From: JAWPMT01 sp965267435
GTDB taxonomy: Bacteria; Bacteroidota; Bacteroidia; Cytophagales; Cyclobacteriaceae
DNA length: 64,000 bases
Reading direction: 5' to 3'
Assembly: GCA_965267435.1 (NCBI GenBank)
Contig: OZ253960.1
Location: 4,774,001-4,838,000, forward strand
This document shows, piece after piece, positions 10,701 through 20,500 of this stretch. Positions within the stretch are counted from its first letter, which is position 1, and the number at the start of each line of letters is the position of its first letter. Below the pieces are notes generated by a model. It ran no database searches. It saw only the letters and a program-made list of their open reading frames with translations, and was not told the origin of the DNA. The position numbers and the translations under genes were made by a program.

Positions 10701-13700
10701 TCAGGATCGATCGTCAGCACAACATCACTCGAGGGATCATTGCAAGAGCCATCCACAGACATTGTCAGCGTCACCGTGCCTGCAGCAATGTCCGCTGCAC
10801 TGAAGGTGTAAATAGGATCCTCTGCCGTATCATCATTGAAAGTGCCCGAGCCTGAGGTCGTCCAAAGGATAGAGTTCGCATTCGTAGCAGTGGCTGCCAG
10901 CTGGTGCGTGCTGTTGAAGCATACCAAAGCATCGGAGCCCGCATCCGCCGTAGCCTCGGGATCTACCGTCAGCACCACTCCATCACTAGGGTTGTTGCAG
11001 TTGCCAGTAACACTCATCGTCAAAGTCACCGTACCTGCCGCGATGTCCGCAGCACTGAAGGTGTAAATAGGATCCTCTGCCGTATCATCATTGAATGTAC
11101 CTGTCCCACTCGTCGTCCAAAGGATGGAATTCGCATTCGTCGCCGTTGCTGCCAGCTGGTGGGTAGAGTTGAAGCATACCAATGCATCTGATCCCGCATC
11201 GGCTGTCGCCTCGGGGTCGACCGTCAGCACAACACCATCACTCGGGTTGTTGCAGTTGCCAGCAACACTCATCGTCAAAGTCACCGTACCTGCCGCGATG
11301 TCCGCAGCACTGAAGGTGTAAATAGGATCTTCTGCTGTATCATCATTGAATGTACCTGTCCCACTCGTCGTCCAAAGGATGGAATTCGCATTCGTCGCCG
11401 TTGCTGCCAGCTGGTGGGTAGAGTTGTAGCACACCAATGCATCAGAGCCCGCATCGGCTGTCGCCTCGGGGTCGACCGTCAGCACAACACCATCACTAGG
11501 GTTGTTGCAGTTGCCATTCACACTCATCGTCAAAGTCACCGTACCTGCAGCAATGTCGGCTGCACTGAAAGTGTAAATAGGATCTTCTGCCGTATCATCA
11601 TTGAAAGTGCCCGTGCCACTCGTCGTCCAAAGGATCGAGTTCGCATTCGTAGCCGTTGCTACCAGCTGGTGCGTGCTGTTGAAGCATACCAAGGCATCTG
11701 ACCCCGCATCGGCTGTCGCCTCAGGATCGATCGTCAGCACCACTCCATCACTCGGGTTGTTGCAGTTGCCAGCAACACTCATCGTCAACGTCACCGTACC
11801 CGAAGCAATGTCCGCTGCACTGAAACTGTAAATAGGATCCTCTGCTGTATCATCATTGAAAGTGCCCGTGCCACTCGTTGTCCAAAGGATGGCATTCGCG
11901 TTCGTAGCCGTTGCTGCCAGCTGGTGCGTGCTGTTGAAGCATACCAATGCATCTGATCCCGCATCGGCTGTCGCCTCAGGGTCGATCGTTAGCACCACTC
12001 CATCACTCGGGTTGTTGCAGTTGCCAGTAACACTCATCGTCAACGTCACCGTACCCGAAGCAATGTCCGCTGCACTGAAAGTGTAAATAGGATCTTCGGC
12101 CGTATCATCATTGAAAGTGCCCGTTCCACTCGTCGTCCAAAGGATAGAGTTCGCATTCGTAGCCGTTGCCGCCAACTGGTGGGTAGAGTTGTAGCATACC
12201 AGGGCATCGGATCCCGCATCGGCTGTAGCCTCAGGATCGATCGTCAGCACCACATCACTCGAGGGATCATTGCATGTACCATCTACCGACATTGTCAAAT
12301 TCACCGTTCCTGCGGCGATGTCTGCTGCACTGAAAGTGTAAATAGGATCCTCTGCCGTATCATCATTGAAAGTGCCTGTGCCACTCGTTGTCCAAAGGAT
12401 GGAATTCGCATTCGTAGCCGTTGCTGCCAGCTGGTGCGTGCTGTTGAAGCATACCAAGGCATCAACACCGGCCTCCGCAGTAGCGGTCAGACACAAACTC
12501 AGGTCCTCCACAAAAACATCTCCCGCGTCAGCATAGCTCAACGTCTGTGAACCCACGGCGAAAGGATCGAAATCGACGGCAGCGTTATCAAATGATCCGT
12601 GAAGGATCAACCTGTTGCCAGATCTCGTGGTGATTCCGGCTGGATTGACGGTCGCTCCAGCACCACCAATCTGAAATCCGTTGATGTAGTTGCTATCCGT
12701 ATCCAATATCGAGACGAACAGATCAGACACACCAAGAGGTGTTCTTGAATCAGTGCCTCCTCCTGGATCCAGGTCAATCGTATTGGAAAACTGGCCTGCA
12801 ATGTAGATGCGATCTGACGCATCTATCGCCACTGATGAAACGACATCATCCCCATTGGCGCCAAGCACTCCAGCCAATTGATAGTTCAACGCATTATCGT
12901 ATTTCGCAAAAAATATCTCTTGTTGAGTGCCCGTTTTTGATAGTTGTGGTCCCCCTGCGGGTGTTACGAAGTTGGTAAAGTGACCGGCAATCCACAGGTC
13001 GCCGTTTCCATCCGCAACAATCTCCTGGACGGAAGTCGGGGCTGTTCCTTGAATGGCAATAGCGGTAACCGCGTCGCCATCCACTTTTTCAAATTTGGCT
13101 AAAAAACCCTCGTCATCGGGGCCTCCGGAAAGAGTAACGCCATGGCCAAAATCAATCGTATTCTTATACAAACCAACGATAAAATAGTGGGCACCGGCTG
13201 TGGGTGCGACAATGCCCAAACCATAGTCTGGCTGGTTCCCTGTGTAGCTCCCAGTAATGACGGGGGCGCCCCCAGTCGCACCATCATACTTCCGTACAAA
13301 GACCTCCTCAAATGCGGGATTTGCACTAACATAAGTCCCAATCACATAGACGTCGGTACCGTCAGTAGCAATATCGCCAACTGTCATCGGGTCCGCGAGG
13401 TCAATGGCCTCTGCCCAGAGAAAATTCCCCGTTTGCGGATCAAATTTGGCTACAAAGGCAGCCTCGTTTCCAACACCTACAGATAACTGCGTAACGCCCG
13501 GTGCATTCAGCGTGTTCTCGAACGTTCCCGCCACAAACACGTCGTTTTTACTGTCAACCGCCACTGCCGAGATCGTCGCGCTGCTAGCAGATGTTACCGC
13601 GACTGCCAGGTAGTAGCTTCCAAAATCATCATACGCCGCCAAATAACCGGCTTGTATGCCACTGGCATCAATGAGCGCATTGCCCGCTCCCGGATCAAAA

Positions 13701-13873
13701 TCCACATTGCCGAGGAAATGACCTACAACATAAGTGCTGTCGTCTACAGGAGTGACCACATCATTGGCCACCTGTGATGATGCATCACCAAGCGAAAAAG
13801 ACCACTCCAGAGATTGAGCCCTGCTCCAGGAGGTGGACAAAGCCACCATCAAAAGAAACAAAAGGCACCTCAT
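4760..13873 (-). CDS. Giant T9SS-exported repeat protein (propeller, 16 PKD-like repeats, Ig, FN3, LRR, type A sorting domain)
   Basis: 3037 residues. The signal peptide ends near WSRAQ. Blocks in order: propeller-like repeats (about 20-464); sixteen 85-residue units with two cysteines each (465-1824), of the PKD/Ig-like type common in Bacteroidota adhesins; four Ig-like units (1825-2194); FN3 (about 2195-2285); LRR beginning LVAIYDETGGDNW; Ig-like; a second LRR; Ig-like; then an invariant basic stretch KRAGCSLRRRRRATGGR around Cys2850. That stretch sits in what looks like a SpaA/Cna-B-like sandwich ('TDDDGRVSFPDLPDGFYKL'). The last about 85 residues (LEVYPNPVVNELMV to KLVISRK) form a T9SS type A sorting domain, so export by Sec then T9SS and surface attachment are expected. 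Adhesion or gliding is inference. The start ATG directly precedes the only good signal sequence. Confidence 0.92.
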   Translation of the reverse strand: MRCLLFLLMVALSTSWSRAQSLEWSFSLGDASSQVANDVVTPVDDSTYVVGHFLGNVDFDPGAGNALIDASGIQAGYLAAYDDFGSYYLAVAVTSASSATISAVAVDSKNDVFVAGTFENTLNAPGVTQLSVGVGNEAAFVAKFDPQTGNFLWAEAIDLADPMTVGDIATDGTDVYVIGTYVSANPAFEEVFVRKYDGATGGAPVITGSYTGNQPDYGLGIVAPTAGAHYFIVGLYKNTIDFGHGVTLSGGPDDEGFLAKFEKVDGDAVTAIAIQGTAPTSVQEIVADGNGDLWIAGHFTNFVTPAGGPQLSKTGTQQEIFFAKYDNALNYQLAGVLGANGDDVVSSVAIDASDRIYIAGQFSNTIDLDPGGGTDSRTPLGVSDLFVSILDTDSNYINGFQIGGAGATVNPAGITTRSGNRLILHGSFDNAAVDFDPFAVGSQTLSYADAGDVFVEDLSLCLTATAEAGVDALVCFNSTHQLAATATNANSILWTTSGTGTFNDDTAEDPIYTFSAADIAAGTVNLTMSVDGTCNDPSSDVVLTIDPEATADAGSDALVCYNSTHQLAATATNANSILWTTSGTGTFNDDTAEDPIYTFSAADIASGTVTLTMSVTGNCNNPSDGVVLTIDPEATADAGSDALVCFNSTHQLAATATNANAILWTTSGTGTFNDDTAEDPIYSFSAADIASGTVTLTMSVAGNCNNPSDGVVLTIDPEATADAGSDALVCFNSTHQLVATATNANSILWTTSGTGTFNDDTAEDPIYTFSAADIAAGTVTLTMSVNGNCNNPSDGVVLTVDPEATADAGSDALVCYNSTHQLAATATNANSILWTTSGTGTFNDDTAEDPIYTFSAADIAAGTVTLTMSVAGNCNNPSDGVVLTVDPEATADAGSDALVCFNSTHQLAATATNANSILWTTSGTGTFNDDTAEDPIYTFSAADIAAGTVTLTMSVTGNCNNPSDGVVLTVDPEATADAGSDALVCFNSTHQLAATATNANSILWTTSGSGTFNDDTAEDPIYTFSAADIAAGTVTLTMSVDGSCNDPSSDVVLTIDPEATADAGSDALVCYNSTHQLAATATNANSILWTTSGTGTFNDDTAEDPIYTFSAADIAAGTVNLTMSVDGTCNDPSSDVVLTIDPEATADAGSDALVCFNSTHQLAATATNANSILWTTSGTGTFNDDTAEDPIYTFSAADIAAGTVTLTMSVTGNCNNPSDGVVLTIDPEATADAGSDALVCYNSTHQLAATATNANSILWTTSGTGTFNDDTAEDPIYTFSAADIAAGTVTLTMSVAGNCNNPSDGVVLTIDPEATADAGSDALVCFNRTHQLAATATNANSILWTTSGTGTFNDDTAEDPIYTFSAADIAAGTVTLTMSVTGNCNNPSDGVVLTIDPEATADAGSDALVCYNSTHQLAATATNANSILWTTSGTGTFNDDTAEDPIYTFSAADIAAGTVTLTMSVTGNCNNPSDGVVLTVDPEATADAGSDALVCFNSTHQLAATATNANSILWTTSGTGTFNDDTAEDPIYTFSAADIAAGTVNLTMSVDGTCNDPSSDVVLTIDPEATADAGSDALVCYNSTHQLAATATNANSILWTTSGTGTFNDDTAEDPIYTFSAADIAAGTVTLTMSVAGNCNNPSDGVVLTIDPEATADAGSDALVCYNSTHQLAATAANANSILWTTSGTGTFNDDTAEDPIYTFSAADIAAGTVTLTMSVAGNCNNPSDGVVLTVDPEATADAGSDALVCYNSTHQLAATATNANSILWTTSGTGTFNDDTAEDAIYTFSAADIAAGTVTLTMSVNGNCNNPSDGVVLTVDPGPTTPTIDFLVTNDPTPEITGTADAGNALTVVVAGATYTTLADGNGDWLIDTENDTPISGTFNPDLNGTNEVGVTASEAGCDNTDVSANELTIDTTDPAIPTVNPLVTNDDTPELSGEAESGSTVTVTVAGATYTTTSDGTWTVDTGSDTPTAGAFSPVINGTNEVEVTSTDAALNSASDVTGDELEIDQISPGVTINELNSSDATPLITGTVDDSDADIEVTVDGQSYPGVVDGANWSAQVTNALSDGTYNVVVAATDEAGNVGTDSSSDELVLNGTSVTPTVTINSLETFALSPALSGEVDDADATIEVAVDGQEYVGVNNGDGTWSLDAGTIVDLDVDTYDVVVRATSLSNLVGTDNTGDELRILPSAATLEEPTEISINSFKATWSPLPGGVASYVLEVSAFEDFSSIVASYQVLVGGDNFFVVPGLRYSTNYYVRVQVLYGSGDVSEYSNTQLARTLTNPNTEVDSLALVAIYDETGGDNWTQNTNWKTDRLDTWFGVTVEDGRVTGLDLSNNNLSGAILDVASGLGLLRDLNLSSNDLTGIGNVEALTSLETADVTINRLPFGAFQNLKATASEVIYANQGEVLEPIVTLEEIGTSYEFDRQISGTGNVYKWFKDDTRIARSVATFTEELTSFDQDGVYHVEITNAEFPDLTLVSSSITLKVSSLERDGIALLALYNATGGDFWTNGADWPDNPNVDTWEGVTVSENRVTELNLKNSNLVGSVPDALLDIINLQFLDLSENFITGIPDLTRLEDLTAPNVSDNLLDFADLEVNATIPSINYLNQKPFGDLLEARVRKGATYNIHLDVGGSANTYRWEFVGKVDGGLINENSSSLQIKNLNYENMGDYTLVVESTLVPDLELRSEPQTILAITDMDISPVYFDGDGKETRLREGEAFLYEVSKSGPFDTIQVETINSAGIKFKDVVLGDYLVSVRTDTLLVTRSGGQVDSVRLLPTYYSSSFLWEEAETILLREKFDDQLVMQKKPTDVEKGGNEINLLVEADFESEDEARVQTRRKVKRAGCSLRRRRRATGGRGMNEDDEYELIAYKETDDDGRVSFPDLPDGFYKLNIEYPGVPMDPNSYIEFEIGEGGLEDNTLTLEATVDETGIIVELVEVLALPRDYLQHLEVYPNPVVNELMVKYSKRSSSELLLIMTDLNGKTVYQESLERGFDKEVEVDVSAFNEGIYLLRLYSPQGEEGIATHKLVISRK
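8402..12481 (-). repeat. Sixteen exact-length 255-bp coding repeats
   Basis: The array is 4080 bp, exactly 16 x 255, with no indel. Each 85-residue unit runs from 'TADAGSDALVC' to 'VVLTIDPEA'. Unit variants include CF or CY after the first cysteine and NGNC, TGNC, AGNC or DGTC at the second. About 400 bp from 9530 to 9930 recurs 510 bp away (10040-10440) with a single mismatch, at 9892 versus 10402. This indicates a recent duplication of two units at once. Confidence 0.95.
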
Positions 13874-14533
13874 ACTCGTGGTGTCTTGGTTTTAGTTCCA
13901 AATTCCTCTGCAAAACGAGACTTGGCCAAAGGGTAGGGCCAAACCATGGCAACTTCGAAGAAGAAAACGGCAGTTTCTGCGAAGGGTGCTATTGATAATG
14001 TATCGACGCTCGATCGTCGATTATAACTTCCAAAGAGACGGTTGAAGGACTTCATCTATGCTTTCCAATCAGATCGCAAGTGCATGCGACCTCTCCCCGG
14101 CTTTAGGCTCCGAAATGCAAAAAGGGCACCAAAGACATGAGGGCGAGACCATGTAATACAAGCTGCTTTGCGGTTAAACCAAAGTTTTAAACCCGAAACG
14201 GGCGACTGGAACTTAAGGCAGAGACAAGATAAGAGAATTCCCTACGAATATCGGCAAAGCATCTGAAAAAATTCCTGTTTGAACACGAAAAATCCACATT
14301 CATGCGAAAAAAACGCGGATTCACTCCATCTAACATAGTACTAATTAATGATGATATATCATTATTTATGGAATAGCCGATAACGGTAGTCACCCTTTAT
14401 GTATGCGCCGTAGGAGATTAAGTGGTTTGCAGTCAGCACTATAGCTTCAGAAAATGGTAATGGTGAAGACTCACTCCGGCTGGCAACAAGGCTATCGTCT
14501 CTTTTTATGGATTATTTTTTGGCCCTATAGGCC
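13874..14533. other. Intergenic region between two giant genes
   Basis: About 660 bp, AT-rich in the middle, with no recognisable gene. It should hold the promoter of the gene starting at 13873, but I see no match to the Bacteroidota -7 consensus. Two inverted repeats stand out: TCGACG/CGTCGA at 14003-14020, and TAATGAT/ATCATTA around a 5-bp loop at 14346-14364. Either could be a regulator site; nothing else supports this. The short frames here match nothing I know. Confidence 0.4.
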
Positions 14534-14562
14534 AAAAAAAAGCCCGATGAGTATCGGGCTTC
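14534..14562 (-). terminator. Rho-independent terminator of the 3650-residue gene
   Basis: On the minus strand, AGCCCGATACTCATCGGGCT forms a perfect GC-rich stem followed by a run of eight T. It lies about 28 bp after the stop codon at 14590. A second near-palindrome, TTGGCC/GGCCAA, follows immediately. Confidence 0.9.
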
Positions 14563-14589
14563 AAGAATGCTAAGGCTTTTTAAGCTTAT

Positions 14590-17500
14590 TTAAGGCCGCT
14601 TGATGATCACCCGGTAAGTCAATACACTGGAAGATCTCGATTGCGTATCATAGAATCTCAGTAGATAAATACCCTCATCAAAACCTTCCACGTTGATCTT
14701 CATCTCCTTGTTTAGGCCTTGATGGATCTCTTCCTCTAGTAGGACCTGACCGCTCAGGTTCAATAATTGTGCCTTCACATCAGAAGACATTAGCTTCTTA
14801 TAGCGAACATTGAGCTCTTTATCGGCAGGGTTTGGATAGACCTCCAGGTCCTTGAAGTACTGCCTAAGTATTCCCAGCGCCTCCACCAATTCAACCGCAA
14901 TGCCTTCATCTGCGACAGTCGCCTCCAATGTGAGGGTACTTTCTTCCAATCCTCCCTCTCCTATTTGGAATTCAAGGTAGGAAGTCGTGTCCATCGGAAT
15001 ACCCGGATATTCAATGTTTAGGCGGTAGGTGCCATCAGGCAGGTTATTGAATGTTACCTGCCCATCGTCATCCGTCTCTTTGTAGGCGACTAGTTCATAT
15101 TCATCATTCTCCAGTCGGCCGCCAGTCGCCCTTCGACGTCTTCTAAGGGAGCAACCTGCTCGTTTCACCTTACGCCTTGTTGTAATCTTGGCAGACCCTT
15201 CCTTACCACTCACTTCAGCGAACTCACTCTCGACCGTGAGGCCAACAACACCATCACCATCCGCCTCGGTCAGCGGACGCGGTCTCTGCTGCATGAACAA
15301 CGAATCCGCATCGATCTCGTCACGCAATACCAATGTATCCGCCTCTTCCCACAGGAAGGTACTTCTATAGTAGGTTGGCAGTAACTTGATAGAATCAACC
15401 CTTCCATCTTTGTCCCGCAAAATCAAACTGTCGGTACGTATGGCCATCAGGTAATCCCCTAATACGACCTCGCTGAAGTTAAGACCAGAACCATCAATGG
15501 TCACCTGCTGGGCGGAATCGAAAGGCTTGTTTGGCGCAATGATCTTTAGCAGATATGCGTCGCCCTCATCCAAAGCAGCAGACTCGAAATCTATATCGGT
15601 GTAGATGGGTATGAAACCTATGTCCACCGTTGCCAATATCTCCTGGGGTCGACTCGTGAGTGTAAGGCCAGGAACCTCTGCATTAGTCACGGTCAGTTTG
15701 TACTGGCCCTGCTTGAAGTAATCTATGCTATTGATGGTGTAGGAAGCCTCCTTCCCACCCTCGATGTCACCTGAGGACTCCTCACCGACAAAGCTCCATT
15801 GGTATTCATTGGATGTTCCTCCTACAGGCGCCTTGATCCTGTAGTCGCTGTCCTTAGAGATCTTTATTTCAATGCCCTCTGGACCAAAATTACCCTGATC
15901 ACTATAGTTGATGCCAGTGATGTTCGCATTAGGCTCCAGATCATCAAATTGAAGGAGGTTTGTACTCACATTGGGACTGACAAGATTCTCGAGGCTCGTG
16001 AGGTCTGGCAGCGCCGTAATCGAGTTTCCAGAAAGATCAAGGGTTACCAGGCCTGGAATATCGAGGATGTCGTCGGGAAGATCCCCTACGACGTTGCTCG
16101 ATGACAGGTCAAGGGATGTCACCCTGTTGTTGGATACACCGACACCTGTCCAAAGAAGAATGTCATCCTGATTGGGCCAATCGGCACCATTTGTCCAATC
16201 GGCACCACCTGTGACCTCAAAAATTGCTAATAGTGCGGCCCGATCCCTTTCGAGGGAGCTGACCCTGAGCCTCACAGGTGCACTCTTCAATGTGAGTTCC
16301 GGCACATTGCTGTTGGTGACTTCCACATGGAAAACGCCCTCGTCTGACGTACTCTCAATGTCAACCACCAGTGAATCTCCACTGTTGGTGATGGCCTCCT
16401 CATCTCTGAACCATGCATAGCTATTCGCACTACCGGAGATTTTCCTTCGGACAGTATAGGATGAACCGACTTCCTGCAACGTTCGCTCGCTCTCAAGCAC
16501 CTCCTTCTGGTTGCCATAGGCCGATGACTCCACCTGCCCAAGCAATCGCTCTAAGGTGCCAAATTGCAGCCTGTTCTCAGAGACGTCGAGTGAAGTGAGT
16601 GAGGTCATACCAGAGATATCCTCCAGCTCTGTGATCTCGTTGCCACTAATGGAGAATGTGGTCACAAGACCAAGGGCCTCCGCTATAGCAGGGACCACTC
16701 CTACCAGATTGTTGGTGTCAAGCACAATGCCTCTTACCCTCGCTTCTGAAAACTCGACGCCATACCAGTCCTTCACTCGTCCTACCAGCCAGTTGTCACT
16801 AATGCTCCATCCATCACCACCAAGGGCCTCATAGATACTGACTAGCGCAAGCGAGTCTGTAGCTGTCCCCGGATCAGTCACAGTGGTAACGGCGACTGTC
16901 TCCGAGTATTCGGAAAAATCACCTGAGGCAAATAGCGCCTTCACCTTGTAGTAGTAGGTAGTGGAATAGTCCAGCCCAGTCACCGAAACAGAGGTGCCAT
17001 CCACCTGCAATTCGTTATAGCCTTCCACAACCGTCTGGAACTGATCATCGCTGCCCACAGACATGTAATAAGCAGTGACATCAGAACCGACGTTTGACCA
17101 ACTGGCGAGGAATGAAGACACTGTCACCTCCGCTCCGGCATTCGCGACTGGCGCCGTGGCCAGGATTTGCAGTCCTTCAAAAGTGGTGTCCGTGGCGATA
17201 TTGCTCGCGTCATCAGTGGCCTTCACGATCACATCGTAAATACCCACGTTAAGCGGCCCTATGATATCCGCGGCAATGCCCCATGTCCCATCACCATTAT
17301 TGGTAGTCTCATATGCGCTGTCCAGCAAAATGACTTGAACCACTGCTGTAGTGTCGTCCACCGTTCCGGATAGTGCCGGAGATCGGACTTCTGTTGCAAG
17401 CGTGTCGAACCCTACAGTCGGTGCACCAAAATCAATCGTCAATTCGTTTGTTGTGGAGTCCACTCCGACATTGCCCGCAAGGTCAGTGGCACTCGCTTGC

Positions 17501-20500
17501 ACATCGTATACTCCTTCGGTCAGCGCGCTTACGATACTGTCTGCCAGAGACCATGTGCCGTCACCGCCATTCACAGCAGTGTAGCTGATCGTATCAATCT
17601 GGATAATGACAACGGCAAGACTATCATCAATAGACCCACTGAGAGGAGGGGTGTCATCCGTGGTAACAAGTGTATCAATGCTTACCACGGGTGCCGTCAA
17701 GTCGATGACAAGTTCGTTGGAAGTGGCATCAGTGCTTGTGTTTCCAACTGCATCTGTAGCTGTTGCCACCACCTCATAAGTACCCTCCGCAAGCGCAGGT
17801 GCAATTGTACTGGCCGACAGCGCCCAGGTACTATCGGCCGCAACCACAGCACTGTAAGTGTTGCCGTCTACTGTGATATCAACAGTGGCAGCAACATCAT
17901 CAACCGTGCCTGTCAGGGCAGGAGACGTCTCCGCCGTGTAGAGGTCATCGACTGTAACAATCGGTGCAGTGACATCTCCTTGTATAATGGAGAAAACCTC
18001 ACCCGGCGTCAGAGAAACCGCCACCTCAGTGGGTGATCCGGCAAAGAAGAATTGCGACGTGTCAGGGAGCGCGACACTGAATGTATTGGCCCCCGCCAGG
18101 CTGTCAAGATCTGCTGTCAGGTAGAAGTAGACCATAGAGCCATCGGTAAAAGTCTGCCCTACCGTCCACGCGGCCTGATTCGTACCGATAGGTGCGCCAT
18201 CACCGAAGTCCCTGTTACCCAAGCTTGTTGCCGATTGGATGTCATCCGTGTTGACAGAATATAGCAGCTCAAATGGTGTCGTACTGAAGTCACTTGCGCT
18301 GTAGGTACCTTGCAACTCCATCACAAGACTGTCCAGCGTCACACTTCCGAAGCGCGCCTCCATGGCCAAGGTGTAGATATGAATATCGCTTGTGTCTGCA
18401 GGTATTGAGTCTCCAGCTACAGGGGGAGTCCCGAATAGTGCTGTCGGCTGAGGGGTAAAATTCGTTGCGGTCCATCCATCAAAAGCCGTGCTATCTGAAA
18501 GTCCGACCGTTTGAGTCCCTGCTCCCACCTGCGAAAGGAACACTCCCAATTCCGACCCGACATTCGACACTTTTGACGGCGACACGTCGACAACAATTAG
18601 AGAATCCGGCACTGCTGAATGGTAAGTAAATTGAAGAGAGGAGAACTGAAGATCATCATCGAGATAGCTCTGCGATGTGGAATCATCCGCAATCTCGATA
18701 TCCCCCTGACCCCCTATCTGGGGGTCTTGGAAATCATAAGAATAGACGTTACTCAAAAGCCCTTGAGCATTCTCTCGGAAATCGGCAATTTCACCGGCGC
18801 TTCCTTGAATGACACCATTTTGCAAAGTGAATCCCTGCTGCAAGCTTCCTTCTGGCCCTTCTATCTCCAGTGCATTGTCGGATGGTATCGGTGCCAGGAC
18901 CGCAAAGTTGTTGATGGTACCGCCGTATCCCAGATCCATAGCGATTCCATCGTCATGGGACCCATTTACGAGAACACTCTGCAAATTGACGGTTCCTCCA
19001 AGCAGTTCGATACCGTCATCGAAGGTGCTGAGAATCTCTATGTGATCGATCGTCGTTCCTGACCCGACTCCCGCAAGCAACAAGCTCTCGGTTTCAAAAC
19101 CACCATGTCGAATGGAGATGTATTGCAAGGTACCTGAGTTGTCCGCGGCGTTGGCTCCACCAAAGTAGGCCCTTGTCTCCTCGGGGGGCGCCTCCTCCAA
19201 GAGTTGATTACTATCGTCGTCCAAATCGCTAATGGGAGCGTCGCCCATGATGATAACTCCTCCCCACCGGGCTACATCATCCAAAGCTAGTGATGTTCCA
19301 AGAAGATTTCCGGGACTTACCGGTGGCAGGATATTGTCCTGCTCGGAAGTGAAAACAATTGGTTGTGACGCAGTGCCTACCGCATTGATCGAGGCGCCAC
19401 GCGGGATCACGAGCGTACCGATGTCCGATGAGCCAGGACCTTTGCCTTTTATGATCGTGCCTGGTTCAATTGTCAATGTAGCTCCTGGATTTACTATCAC
19501 GGTGCCATCCAGGACGTAGACAATGTCATTGATCATCGTGAGCGTTTCGATGCCCATGCCCTGATCCCTGATAATCACGTGGGTCACTCCACTGACGTGG
19601 GTCGTATCGAACTTCGTAGAGAAGTCGATATCGGCAATTCGGAAGCCAGGTCCGTGTAACATTTCAGTACTTGAAACCTCCGCCGGCGCCGTTACGGTAA
19701 AGTTTGAATTCAGTGGCTCGGCTACTCTGAATACGTCTCCAACAGTCGCCATCGAGTCAAGCGTAGCCTTCACGTACATAAAGACCGTCGAGCTTTCAGA
19801 GATCGTATCATTGAAATTGAACTTGAATTCCTGCTCCCCAACACCGCCAACACCAAAGTTCGAGGCGCCAAAATATGTGGCGGTGGAAGGATCGTCTACA
19901 CCCACATTGTAGTATAGTTTGAAGGGGTCTGTACTGGCAAAATCGGCCGTATCTACAGTACCTTCAATCCCAAGCACAAAGCTCTGGGTCACAACATCGC
20001 CAAAAAGTGCATCCCATTTAAACTCATAGATAAAGAACTCATCCGCACCAGGGGGTATCTCCTCGTCATTCTCATTCGGTCGAGAGCTGAGCTGCGCCGT
20101 TGGTTGTGGATCGAATGTTGTAAGGGTCCAGCCAGTGAATACGCTTTCGTCAGCGCCCACAGTGTTCGAAGCTGTGGCCACCTTGGTAGCAAACGTCGCT
20201 GTATCCGCAGTGACACCTGAAGTCTGTATCCCCGATTCATCTTTGATAACATCCAGGAAATTCACCCCTGGCTCGAGTGTAAACTGAAAGTCGGAGAAGA
20301 CTAGGTTTGAATTGGCATAGCGCTGAGAAGTGGAATCATCTGCCAATGCCAGATCTCCGTCCCCGTCGATGAGAGGATCTTCGAAGTTGAAGAAGTACAA
20401 GCTATCTATGAACGCCCTTGCTCCGAAGCTGAAATCGGCCATTTCGCCATTGAATCCGCGAACATTGCCATTGGATAATGTGAAGCTGGCAGTGGGGTTG

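Noticed and set aside
8402..12481. Long regular repeats considered as CRISPR or satellite DNA
   Set aside because: The period is 255 bp with no unique spacers and the repeats are in frame in a protein-coding gene.
9119..12550. Series of near-identical plus-strand frames (about 76, 95 and 123 codons) at 255-bp spacing
   Set aside because: They mirror the 255-bp coding repeats on the other strand; the minus-strand frame is continuous for 3037 codons with signal peptide and sorting domain.
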